Positions 29,320 to 37,352 of a DNA stretch of 64,000 nucleotides are shown one piece after another. The notes below the pieces were generated by a model. That model did not search any database and was not told the DNA's origin. It saw only the letters and a list, made by a program, of their open reading frames with translations. Numbering within the stretch: the stretch's first letter is position 1; every line of letters begins with the position of its first letter. This DNA is from Muribaculaceae bacterium (GTDB lineage Bacteria; Bacteroidota; Bacteroidia; Bacteroidales; Muribaculaceae): assembly GCA_022509205.1 (NCBI GenBank), contig JAFLTR010000001.1, forward strand, positions 57,120 to 121,119, in the 5' to 3' direction. Made by a program: the position numbers and the translations under genes.

Positions 29320-30300
29320 TCAGATGGAGAGACGTCGAAGTGTGTTCATCAATTCCTGGTCGATCGGTTTGTCGTTCTTGATGGCCTTGGTGAAAGGTAC
29401 ATAAACGATTTCATCATTCTTTACGCCGACCATCACATTTCTCTGGTCGTCGAGCAGGGCGTCGACAGCGGCCGCACCCATGCGGGAGGCAAGTATACGG
29501 TCGTAGGCCGTAGGAGAACCGCCACGCTGGAGGTGGCCGAGAATCGACACTCTCACATCATAATCCGGATATTGCTCTTTCACCCTTTGGGCCAGTCCGA
29601 GCGCGCCTCCTGTCTGAGGAGATTCAGCCACCAATACTATGGAAGAGTTCTTTGATTTACGGAAACCGTTGGCTATAAGTTCATCGAGCTGTTCTGCCTG
29701 GGTTGATATTTCCGGGATAATGGCGGCCTCTGCTCCGGAAGCGATTGCTCCGTTAAGGGCAAGGAAACCGGCATCACGTCCCATCACCTCGATAAAGAAG
29801 AGGCGCTCGTGGGATGTGGCGGTATCTCGGATTTTGTCGACACAGTCCATAATCGTATTGAGGGCCGTGTCATACCCAATTGTGGAGTCGGTGCCATACA
29901 GGTCGTTGTCGATTGTGCCCGGAAGGCCGACCACTTGGAAATTAAACTCATTGGCGAAGATTCTGGCGCCGGTCAACGAACCGTCACCGCCTATCACTAC
30001 CAGAGAGTCGATGCCACGTCTCTGCAACACATCGAAAGCACACTGACGACCCTCCGGGGTTGTGAATTCCTTGCAACGTGCCGTCTTTAGGATAGTGCCG
30101 CCACGTTGAATGATATTAGATACGTTCTGGGTGGAAAACTCCTCGATTTCATCAGTGATCAGGCCGCGATAACCACGCATAATACCGAAAACCTTAAAAC
30201 CGGCCACGATGGCAGCGCGTGTCACCGCACGAATCGCAGCATTCATTCCGGGGGCGTCCCCTCCCGAGGTGAGGATGCCGACTGCTCTCTGTTTGCTCAT
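29320..30300 (-). CDS. pfkA: ATP-dependent 6-phosphofructokinase
   Basis: Commits fructose 6-phosphate to glycolysis by phosphorylation at C1. The 326-residue protein has the short PfkA layout: [16 protein letters not shown] (nucleotide loop near 11-26), [12 protein letters not shown], '[24 protein letters not shown]' with the catalytic Asp of TIDND, '[12 protein letters not shown]' and '[15 protein letters not shown]'. The GGDGS form suggests ATP rather than pyrophosphate as donor. It has a full consensus promoter (30332-30363) and lies upstream of the aminotransferase gene. Confidence 0.97.
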   Translation of the reverse strand: MSKQRAVGILTSGGDAPGMNAAIRAVTRAAIVAGFKVFGIMRGYRGLITDEIEEFSTQNVSNIIQRGGTILKTARCKEFTTPEGRQCAFDVLQRRGIDSLVVIGGDGSLTGARIFANEFNFQVVGLPGTIDNDLYGTDSTIGYDTALNTIMDCVDKIRDTATSHERLFFIEVMGRDAGFLALNGAIASGAEAAIIPEISTQAEQLDELIANGFRKSKNSSIVLVAESPQTGGALGLAQRVKEQYPDYDVRVSILGHLQRGGSPTAYDRILASRMGAAAVDALLDDQRNVMVGVKNDEIVYVPFTKAIKNDKPIDQELMNTLRRLSI

Positions 30301-30331
30301 ATATTTTATAAAAAATAAGTTTACACAACTC

Positions 30332-30363
30332 CAAAATTATATATTTTAAGTATTACTGACAAA
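30332..30363 (-). promoter_or_regulatory. Promoter for pfkA
   Basis: Minus strand: TTTG (30360-30363), exactly 20 nt, TAATTTTG (30332-30339). It lies 32 bp upstream of the pfkA start in the pfkA-ribF divergent spacer. A TAAATTTG box on the plus strand (30373-30380) may serve ribF but lacks a -33 match. Confidence 0.75.
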
Positions 30364-30430
30364 AAAAATATTTAAATTTGAAAATTGAAAGCAAAAGGAG
30401 CGAAAACCGGGTAACTAAAAACCAATCGGG

Positions 30431-31339
30431 ATGAATAGCACTACAATAGCTGATCGACGCGGAAGGATAGCCGCAGTAGGCACCTTCGACGGGGTCCACC
30501 TGGGCCATCGCTCCGTGTTGGGAATGCTGACAGCCAAAGCTCATGAAAACAATCTTGAGCCGATTGCTGTCACATTCCGACGTCATCCCCTCGAATTGAT
30601 ATCACCGCAACGCGCCCCGCTTTCCCTGACTCCTTTGTGGAAAAAATTAAAACTTCTCGAGGAGGCGGGAGTCAAGCCACTTGTATTGGATTTTGATGAG
30701 CACCTTAGGGCCACCACCGCCGAAGCCTGGATGAAAAGGCTTCATGAAGAATTCGGGGTCAATGCCCTGGTCGTGGGTTTCGACAATACATTCGGTAGCG
30801 ATGGAGTGAATCTATCTATCGATGATTACCGACGTATAGGCAAAGAAATCGGAATTGAGGTGTTCACCGGCGAGGAAATTCCCGGTGTGAGCAGTTCGGC
30901 CATCAGAAAGGCCGTGAAAGAAGGAGAAGTGGAGAAAGCCCGAGATATGCTTGGACGGCCATATTCAATCACGGCAAAAGTTGTGGAGGGTAATAAGCTT
31001 GGCCACATTCTCGGATTCCCGACAGCTAATCTGGACATTCCTGAAGGTATAGCGGTTCCGCGTTCCGGAGTCTATGCAGCAATTGTCAAGACGCTGAGCG
31101 ACGGACGTAAGTATCCGGCAATGGTCAATATTGGAGTCAGGCCCACCGTGATGCGAGGGAGCCGCCCGGTGATTGAATCGCATATCTTCGATTGGGACGG
31201 CGACCTATACGGGAAGGATATAACCGTGAGGTTTATAAAACGCCTTCGAGATGAAGAGAAATTCGATTCAATCGATGCACTCAAACGACAGTTATCGGCC
31301 GACAAAACCGCAGCGCTCAAAGCTCTTGGGGCTGACTGA
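30431..31339 (+). CDS. ribF: Bifunctional riboflavin kinase / FAD synthetase
   Basis: Makes FMN from riboflavin and then FAD. The 302-residue protein has the N-terminal FAD synthetase nucleotidyltransferase fold with AVGTFDGVHLGHR at about 16-28, 'VVGFDNTFGSDG' and 'EIPGVSSSAIRKAVKEGEVEKARDMLGRPYSI'. The C-terminal riboflavin kinase domain has 'LGFPTANLDIPEGIAVPRSGVYAA' and 'NIGVRPTV'. Length and order are standard. It is divergent from pfkA and is followed after 53 bp by a DUF4836-like lipoprotein gene on the same strand. Confidence 0.97.
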   Translation: MNSTTIADRRGRIAAVGTFDGVHLGHRSVLGMLTAKAHENNLEPIAVTFRRHPLELISPQRAPLSLTPLWKKLKLLEEAGVKPLVLDFDEHLRATTAEAWMKRLHEEFGVNALVVGFDNTFGSDGVNLSIDDYRRIGKEIGIEVFTGEEIPGVSSSAIRKAVKEGEVEKARDMLGRPYSITAKVVEGNKLGHILGFPTANLDIPEGIAVPRSGVYAAIVKTLSDGRKYPAMVNIGVRPTVMRGSRPVIESHIFDWDGDLYGKDITVRFIKRLRDEEKFDSIDALKRQLSADKTAALKALGAD

Positions 31340-31392
31340 AAGTGCGGCTGCTATAATGGATAAGGAATAATAATAACGCTAAATAAAAGCCT

Positions 31393-32745
31393 ATGAAACT
31401 GAAAAACATTCTAACCTTCAGCCTTATGGCGATGGTATTATTGGCTTTCAACTCCTGTAAGAAGGAGACAGTCGATGTGACCGACCTTCTGAAGAGCGTG
31501 CCCTCTTCAGCCGGTTCTGTTGTTGTTATCAACATTGAGGGTCTGCTCGAAGACACCGGTTGCAAGATCAAAGATCATGTGGTTGAGCCAAGCAAGGAGA
31601 TCAAAGATCTGATCACTCGGACAACTACCACCAATCAGAAAGATTTCATGATGCTCTTCGACGGTTCCACGGGAATAGAGCCTAAAGGAGCGGTGATCTT
31701 CAGTGACGCCAACCGTTCATTTCTCACCTTCGCCCTCTATGATGTGGATAAATTCTGCAGCTTCGTGGAAAAGAACGTCGGGGGTAGCTTCTCTGAAGAA
31801 GGCTCCGGTGTGAGGGTTTGTGGCAGAATAGCTGTAAAAGGCGCCCAGGCGTGGATATGTCTGCCGGTGGGCAAAAATCTTGACCCCGACGGAATTGCCG
31901 CCTATTCATCCCTGGCAGCATCACAAAGCTTCCTGGTCACTCCTATGGGTGAAGAGCTTCTCACGGATGAATCCGATTTCAGGGGCTGGAGTATGCTCGA
32001 CGCATATTTCAATCAGATGCTCAACCGTCAGAACCGCACAATAATGTCGCTAGGCTTAGGATTCCTTTTCGACAAGCCGGAATCAATAAAATTCAAGGCC
32101 GATTTCAAGAAAGGTGAGTTTGAAGCTGAAGCAATGGTCCTCAATGACAAAGGGAAGCCTGCAAAATTCCAGTTGCCGATGGAAAAAATTGATGTCAACA
32201 CCCTTAAATCGCTTGGTGGGACATGCCAGGGCATGATGGCTTTCTATCTTTCTCCGAAAATGGTTAAGAAATTTGAGGAATTGGGCAATAGCTTCGGGGG
32301 AGCATTGTTTGGAGATGTCACCGGGGTACTCAAAAATGTAGATGGCACTGTAGGCATCGTGGCAAGCGGTGAAGATCTTGAAAATGAATCTGTCAACGGT
32401 GTGCTCACCACCAAGGGAGATGTCTCCATGGATCTGAAGGAATTTATTTCTCAAAATTTAGGATCCATAAGTATGGACGGTAAGTTCCTGAGATTCGGGA
32501 AAGGGACAGTTCAGGGAAATCTGTCAACAGACGAAGCTGCTGAAGCTCTCAAGGGCAGCATTTTCGGTGTGGTGGTCGACACGGAGCAACTCGCCAATAT
32601 CGGCTTCCCGGTGGTGTCCGCCAAAGGTTTCAAATGGGTGGAACTGAAAATGAGCCCGGAATCCGGCAGCATAGAACTTGAAGTTGAAGCCAAGACAGTC
32701 AACGAAAAGGAAAACGCGTTGCTCGTCTTCCTCCGTGATATGTAA
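31393..32745 (+). CDS. DUF4836-like lipoprotein
   Basis: 450-residue lipoprotein with signal peptide and lipobox AFNSC (Cys22). The body begins 'KKETVDVTDLLKSVPSSAGSVVVINIEGLLEDTGCKIK', typical of the Bacteroidota DUF4836 family, in which a start of this form precedes a long alpha/beta region. No catalytic motif is apparent and its function is not known. It probably resides in the outer membrane or periplasm. It follows ribF and ends at a bidirectional terminator. Confidence 0.78.
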   Translation: MKLKNILTFSLMAMVLLAFNSCKKETVDVTDLLKSVPSSAGSVVVINIEGLLEDTGCKIKDHVVEPSKEIKDLITRTTTTNQKDFMMLFDGSTGIEPKGAVIFSDANRSFLTFALYDVDKFCSFVEKNVGGSFSEEGSGVRVCGRIAVKGAQAWICLPVGKNLDPDGIAAYSSLAASQSFLVTPMGEELLTDESDFRGWSMLDAYFNQMLNRQNRTIMSLGLGFLFDKPESIKFKADFKKGEFEAEAMVLNDKGKPAKFQLPMEKIDVNTLKSLGGTCQGMMAFYLSPKMVKKFEELGNSFGGALFGDVTGVLKNVDGTVGIVASGEDLENESVNGVLTTKGDVSMDLKEFISQNLGSISMDGKFLRFGKGTVQGNLSTDEAAEALKGSIFGVVVDTEQLANIGFPVVSAKGFKWVELKMSPESGSIELEVEAKTVNEKENALLVFLRDM

Positions 32746-32787
32746 AAACTGTTGCGGACTTAGATAAAAAACAGCCGTATAATTACT

Positions 32788-32816
32788 GAAACCTCCTCAT
32801 ATCCCGAGGAGGTTTC
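32788..32816. terminator. Bidirectional intrinsic terminator
   Basis: GAAACCTCCTC (32788-32798) pairs with GAGGAGGTTTC (32806-32816) across a 7-nt loop. It serves the convergent DUF4836-like and DUF2752 genes; the DUF2752 stop codon lies within it. Confidence 0.85.
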
Positions 32817-33183
32817 TTATTATAAGCCACGCGGATAGTAGTATTACTGTCGCCACTACCACCGGGAGGGAATGTATGCGCTTGTAAAGTCCCGGATGAC
32901 GTTTACGGTTAAGCTCCACAAAGAGAAGGAAAGCTAAAAGGGGGAGGCTGCAAAGCAGGAAAGCGTTGGCTTCAAAAGCCCCGGGGATATCTCCATGGAA
33001 AAGGGCATGCAGCATCCGTTGCGCGCCACATCCCATGCAGTTGAGTCCTGTCAGCTTATGGAAGACACATTGGGGCATCCATGGGGAGGAGGCAGGGTCG
33101 AAAATATAATAGATGAGAAACAGCAGGGGGAGCAAAAACAATGCGAGCCACCTGCTGTTGCTTTTTGCTGTCTTAGGCAACAT
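32797..33183 (-). CDS. DUF2752 family membrane protein
   Basis: 128 residues with about three membrane helices. It has the DUF2752 hallmark 'PQCVFHKLTGLNCMGCGAQRMLHALFHGDIPGAFEAN', where a Cys pair and Arg-His near a membrane edge are conserved. Function is unknown. It follows the Na/Pi symporter gene by 14 bp and is surely co-transcribed with it. Its 3' end reaches into the shared terminator. Confidence 0.9.
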   Translation of the reverse strand: MLPKTAKSNSRWLALFLLPLLFLIYYIFDPASSPWMPQCVFHKLTGLNCMGCGAQRMLHALFHGDIPGAFEANAFLLCSLPLLAFLLFVELNRKRHPGLYKRIHSLPVVVATVILLSAWLIIRNLLGI

Positions 33184-33197
33184 TACAAAAAGGGGTC

Positions 33198-34976
33198 TTA
33201 TTCCTGGAACTGATGTTTGACTCCCTCCACCACATTGAGCATGTAGTCGCCAAGTTTTTCGGCTTCCCCTATAAGATCCATAAAGAAGATACCCTCCTGA
33301 TAACCATATTTCAGGTTGTTGATATTATAGATGTTGGAGTCGCGGAGGTTGTTGCGGAGGTTGTTGATTTCCCTTTCCTTATTATAAGCTTTAATCACGA
33401 GCACATCTTCGGGCGTCTCCATCTCCTTGACGATATCGACCATATTGTCCATTGCGCTGGCAACCAGGGCATACATATTGTCGATCTCCTGCATGATTGA
33501 TTCGTCAAACTCCACATGGTTCTGGTGTTGACGGTTGACAGTTCGACCCACATTATAGCATCCGTCGGCTATCGACTCTATCTCGCTGATGATGCGCAAC
33601 ATACCTGCAATCCGGTGCTTTCCTTCAGGACTCAGTCGGCCTTCGGCCACACGGTTAAGGAATTTCCCGATCTCCACTTCCATTCTGTCGGCTATCTCCT
33701 CATATTTTTCAAGCCTGTTGAAAGTCTCCTGATATTGAGGGTCTTTAGCCGGGAGATGAATCATATCCCGGGCCATCCCGAGCATACGCCTCACTCTCTC
33801 TGAATATACAAAAATCTCTTTCTGAGCCTGCGTGATATTCAATTCAGATGCTGAAAGCATACCCCTGCCGATATATTTGAGAGAGAATTCCTCCTCGTTG
33901 TCTTTCTTCTTGGCAGGCATGATCCAGCAGACAATCTTCACATAAAGATTTGTAAACCAAATCATCACCAGAAGATTGCAGGCATTGAATACGGTTGGGA
34001 ACATGGCGAGTCCGAAAGCTACGGCACTCTGGGCGTGGGAAGTGAGTCCTCCTGCGGGGTCTATGAGGGTAGACTGCGACATCTCCACTTCCATAGACAT
34101 AGGTATGTCCATTGGGTTAATGCCGGTGCATCCGCCGGTTATGGCCCCTACAAGACGTGTAAACGGCTCGAAGATACATAAAACAATCATAGAACCCAGG
34201 ACATTGAAGAGCACATGACCCATCGCTGTTCGTTTCGCCGCCAGATTTCCGCTCAATGAGGCCAGGATAGGAGTGATTGTCGTACCGATGTTTCCACCCA
34301 GTATTATGGCACAACCCAACAGGAATGAAATCCAGCCTTGCGAACACATTATCAATGTGATGGCAAAAGTGGCTGCCGAACTTTGGGCCACCATCGTAAG
34401 TATAATGCCGAAAACAAAGAATATCAATATGCTGCCGATTCCCAGGGTGGTGTATTCCACCACAAATCCGAGCAGGTCGGGGTTCTCCTGAAGATTAGGC
34501 ACATATTTGCTGATAAGGTCAAGACCCATGAAAAGGAAACAGAAACCTATCAGGAACTCACCGAGGCTCTTGTAGGTGCTTTTCTTCATGAAAAGCATCG
34601 GCACTCCCAGTGCCAGCAGAAGGATGCTGTAGTCTGAGATGCTGACTTCAAAAGAGAATGCAGAGATAATCCAGGTGGTTACCGTTGTGCCGACGTTTGC
34701 TCCGAAAATCACGGCCATGGATTGGGCCAGCGACATCAGCCCGGCGTTCACGAAACTCACCACCATCACCGTAGATGCGCTCGAACTTTGAATTAGCGCT
34801 GTGATGACAATACCGGTCAATACTCCCGTGACTCGGTTCTTGGTCATGATGCCCAGTATGTTGCGCAACCGGTCGCCGGCAACTTTCTGCAGACCCTCAC
34901 TCATCACTTTCATTCCGTAAAGGAATAGGCAGATGGCGCCGAGAAGACTTATAAAGTCTATAACTGTATAATTCAT
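33198..34976 (-). CDS. Na+/phosphate symporter with PhoU-like domain (NptA type)
   Basis: 592-residue inner-membrane protein predicted to take up phosphate with sodium. Two inverted Na/Pi co-transporter repeats are marked by 'TALIQSSSASTVMVVSFVNAGLMSL' near 60-84 and 'MVAQSSAATFAITLIMCSQGWISF' in the second half. About 230 C-terminal residues form a helical PhoU-like region ('VYSERVRRMLGMARDMIHLP', 'EKLGDYMLNVVEGVKHQF'). The start ATG at 34976 follows a consensus promoter that overlaps the galM terminator. Confidence 0.92.
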   Translation of the reverse strand: MNYTVIDFISLLGAICLFLYGMKVMSEGLQKVAGDRLRNILGIMTKNRVTGVLTGIVITALIQSSSASTVMVVSFVNAGLMSLAQSMAVIFGANVGTTVTTWIISAFSFEVSISDYSILLLALGVPMLFMKKSTYKSLGEFLIGFCFLFMGLDLISKYVPNLQENPDLLGFVVEYTTLGIGSILIFFVFGIILTMVAQSSAATFAITLIMCSQGWISFLLGCAIILGGNIGTTITPILASLSGNLAAKRTAMGHVLFNVLGSMIVLCIFEPFTRLVGAITGGCTGINPMDIPMSMEVEMSQSTLIDPAGGLTSHAQSAVAFGLAMFPTVFNACNLLVMIWFTNLYVKIVCWIMPAKKKDNEEEFSLKYIGRGMLSASELNITQAQKEIFVYSERVRRMLGMARDMIHLPAKDPQYQETFNRLEKYEEIADRMEVEIGKFLNRVAEGRLSPEGKHRIAGMLRIISEIESIADGCYNVGRTVNRQHQNHVEFDESIMQEIDNMYALVASAMDNMVDIVKEMETPEDVLVIKAYNKEREINNLRNNLRDSNIYNINNLKYGYQEGIFFMDLIGEAEKLGDYMLNVVEGVKHQFQE

Positions 34977-35005
34977 ACCGGGGGTGATGCTTGGTTATCT
35001 GGTCG

Positions 35006-35038
35006 CAAATTTAACAAAAAAAGAGATAAGAGCCCAAA
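35006..35038 (-). promoter_or_regulatory. Promoter for the Na/Pi symporter operon
   Basis: Minus strand: TTTG (35035-35038), 21 nt, TAAATTTG (35006-35013). The spacer contains the descending arm and T-tract of the upstream terminator, so the two signals share DNA. Confidence 0.7.
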
Positions 35039-35061
35039 AACTTAGGTATCCGGACTCTTAT
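35015..35061 (-). terminator. Terminator of the galactose operon
   Basis: Minus strand: ATAAGAGTCC (35052-35061) pairs with GGGCTCTTAT (35026-35035) with one G-U pair, followed by CTCTTTTTTT down to 35015. It lies about 30 bp after galM. Confidence 0.8.
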
Positions 35062-35088
35062 TTATTATTAATATTTTCAACGATGTTG

Positions 35089-36129
35089 TCAGGAGAAAGC
35101 GAAGCGGATAGTTTCCTCGTAGGTCTCTCCGGGCTTCAATTCTTGCGACGGGAATTGAGGCTTGTTTGGAGCGTCGGGAAATCCTTGCATTTCAATGGCC
35201 ACTCCGTCATAATCCTGATATGAAACTCCGCTCTTGTTTAGGGGGCAACCTGCCAGCCAGTTGCCGGTGTAGACCTGCACGCCGGGTTGAGTGGAACTGA
35301 TTGTCAGCACCCGGCCCGATTCGGGAGCTTCGAGCACAACAGCCTCCTCCACCAACTTACCCTTCTCCCAATTGTCGATCACCCAGCAATGATCGTAGCC
35401 TTTACCAATCTTCAGAGGTTCGAAGTCAGCCTTGATATCTTTTCCGATCTCTTTAGGTGTCGTGAAATCCATTGGCGTACCCTCCACCGGAGCTTTCTCT
35501 CCTGTAGGTATCTGAGTGGAATCCGTCGGGAGATACCTTGAGGCTTTCAGCCGTAGCTTATGTTTCAAGACACTTCCCGAATCAGCTCCCTCCAGGTTGA
35601 AATAGGCATGGTTGGTAAGGTTCACCACTGTCGGAGCGTCGGTTGTGGCTTTCATCACCAGTGTCAGCACATTGTCATTGCTCCATGTGTAATCTGCAGT
35701 TACTGTCAGATTTCCCGGATATTGCTCCTCTCCATCCTTTGAACGATAAGTGAATCTAACTCCGTTAGGAATGATCGCCGAGTCCCAGATCCGGTTCTGG
35801 AATCCCGTGGGACCTCCATGCAGTGCATTGGGTCCGTTGTTGATTGTGAGCTGATATTGCTTGCCGTCAACCACCAGTTCTCCTTTTGCGATTCTGTTGG
35901 CATATCTGCCTGGAATCTTACCCATGCACGGGCCGTCGGCCATATAGTCGGCAGGATTGGCATATCCCAGGGCCACTTCACCCAATTTCCCGGATTTATC
36001 CGGCACTACAACCGATGTGATTCCCGCTCCTAAAGATGAAAGTTCAACGGAAGCTCCGCTTTGATTCTCTATTCTATAGAGGGTGATGTCGCCTTCGGGC
36101 GACACCACCTTTCTTGTAGTTATCTTCAT
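35089..36129 (-). CDS. galM: Aldose 1-epimerase (galactose mutarotase)
   Basis: Interconverts the alpha and beta anomers of galactose so that GalK can act. From the ATG at 36129 it has 346 residues; an in-frame ATG at 36147 would overlap galK, and the internal start one base after the galK TGA is preferred. Family markers are 'GEVALGYANPADYMADGPCMGKIPGRYANRIAKG', 'INNGPNALHGG', 'VVNLTNHAYFNLEG' with its His, and 'YDHCWVID'. No signal peptide is seen, so it is cytoplasmic. It is the last gene of the GH2-galK-galM unit. Confidence 0.94.
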   Translation of the reverse strand: MKITTRKVVSPEGDITLYRIENQSGASVELSSLGAGITSVVVPDKSGKLGEVALGYANPADYMADGPCMGKIPGRYANRIAKGELVVDGKQYQLTINNGPNALHGGPTGFQNRIWDSAIIPNGVRFTYRSKDGEEQYPGNLTVTADYTWSNDNVLTLVMKATTDAPTVVNLTNHAYFNLEGADSGSVLKHKLRLKASRYLPTDSTQIPTGEKAPVEGTPMDFTTPKEIGKDIKADFEPLKIGKGYDHCWVIDNWEKGKLVEEAVVLEAPESGRVLTISSTQPGVQVYTGNWLAGCPLNKSGVSYQDYDGVAIEMQGFPDAPNKPQFPSQELKPGETYEETIRFAFS

Positions 36130-36130
36130 A

Positions 36131-37276
36131 TCACAATTTTCTTGCACCGTCAGAAATCACTACATCGTAGACCATCGGCTCATGTCCGTATTTGTCGTTG
36201 AATTTTTTTGTGACGGTTTCCACAAATTTGTCGTGGAGGTCGTTGGGAAGTAGATTGATGGTGCAACCTCCGAAGCCACCGCCCATGATTCTCGAGCCTG
36301 TCACTCCCATCTCTTTGGCCAGATCGTTGAGATAATCGAGCTCTTCGCAGCTCACCTCATAATCTTTGGAAAGACCTTCATGGGTTTCATACATTTTCTT
36401 GCCTACGGTTTCATAATCACCGGCATTGAGGGCATCGCACACGGCGAGCACTCTGTCTTTCTCCTCGAGCACATATTTTGCCCTCTTGTAGTCTTCATCG
36501 GAGATCTCACCCTTGATGGCGTTGAGACCCTCCATAGTGGCGTCTCTAAGGGTTTCCACTCCGAGTTTCTTGGCTACCCGTTCGCAAGATTCCCGACGCT
36601 TGTTGTAGGGAGAGTCGGCCAATTCATGTTTCACCCTTGAATCCACGAGCACAAGGCGATAATCTTTCGGTTTGAAGGGGAAGTATTCATGTTCGAGGCT
36701 GCGGCAGTCGAGACGCATCAGGTTGCCTTCCTTGCCGAAAACGGAGGCAAACTGGTCCATGATACCGCAGTTCACCCCGCAATAGTTATGCTCGGTGCTC
36801 TGTCCGATCTTGGCAAGTTCAAACTTGTCGATCTTGTTGTCGTTGAAGAGGTCGTTGAGAGCGAAAGCGAAGCAGGATTCGAGAGCGGCTGAAGAACTGA
36901 GACCTGCACCGAGGGGCACATTACCGGCAAATACAGCATCGAAGCCTTTGACTGTTCCGCCTCTCTTGATGATTTCGCGGCAGATACCGAAGATATATCT
37001 TGCCCATGATTCTTTCGGGGCATCCTCCTCATTCAGTCCGAATTCCACATATTCCTTTATATCCATTGAATAAACCCTCACTTTGTCGAGGTCGTTTGGC
37101 CTGATGTCGGCCATGATCACTTTGTCGATGGCTCCGGGGAATACGAACCCGCCGTTATAGTCGGTGTGTTCCCCTATGAGGTTGATACGTCCGGCAGATG
37201 CATAGAGGGTGCCTTCTCCTCCGAATCTTTCAGCGAAAGTTTTCTCAATCGCTTTTTGCATTTCTTCTGTTGTCAT
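36131..37276 (-). CDS. galK: Galactokinase
   Basis: Phosphorylates alpha-D-galactose at C1, the entry to the Leloir pathway. The 381-residue GHMP kinase has the galactokinase signature GRINLIGEHTDYNGG near 29-43, the phosphate loop 'VPLGAGLSSSAALE' and the C-terminal 'MGGGFGGCTINLL'. The catalytic base Asp lies in 'NCGIMDQFASVFG'. It follows the beta-galactosidase gene by 76 bp and is separated from the galM start by a single base. galT and galE are absent from the window. Confidence 0.97.
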   Translation of the reverse strand: MTTEEMQKAIEKTFAERFGGEGTLYASAGRINLIGEHTDYNGGFVFPGAIDKVIMADIRPNDLDKVRVYSMDIKEYVEFGLNEEDAPKESWARYIFGICREIIKRGGTVKGFDAVFAGNVPLGAGLSSSAALESCFAFALNDLFNDNKIDKFELAKIGQSTEHNYCGVNCGIMDQFASVFGKEGNLMRLDCRSLEHEYFPFKPKDYRLVLVDSRVKHELADSPYNKRRESCERVAKKLGVETLRDATMEGLNAIKGEISDEDYKRAKYVLEEKDRVLAVCDALNAGDYETVGKKMYETHEGLSKDYEVSCEELDYLNDLAKEMGVTGSRIMGGGFGGCTINLLPNDLHDKFVETVTKKFNDKYGHEPMVYDVVISDGARKL

Positions 37277-37352
37277 ATTGTGAGTTGTTATTGTTATTGG
37301 TGTTATTATTGGTTTTATTGAATGGAAACAGTGAGCTGAGCGGGATAGAAGT

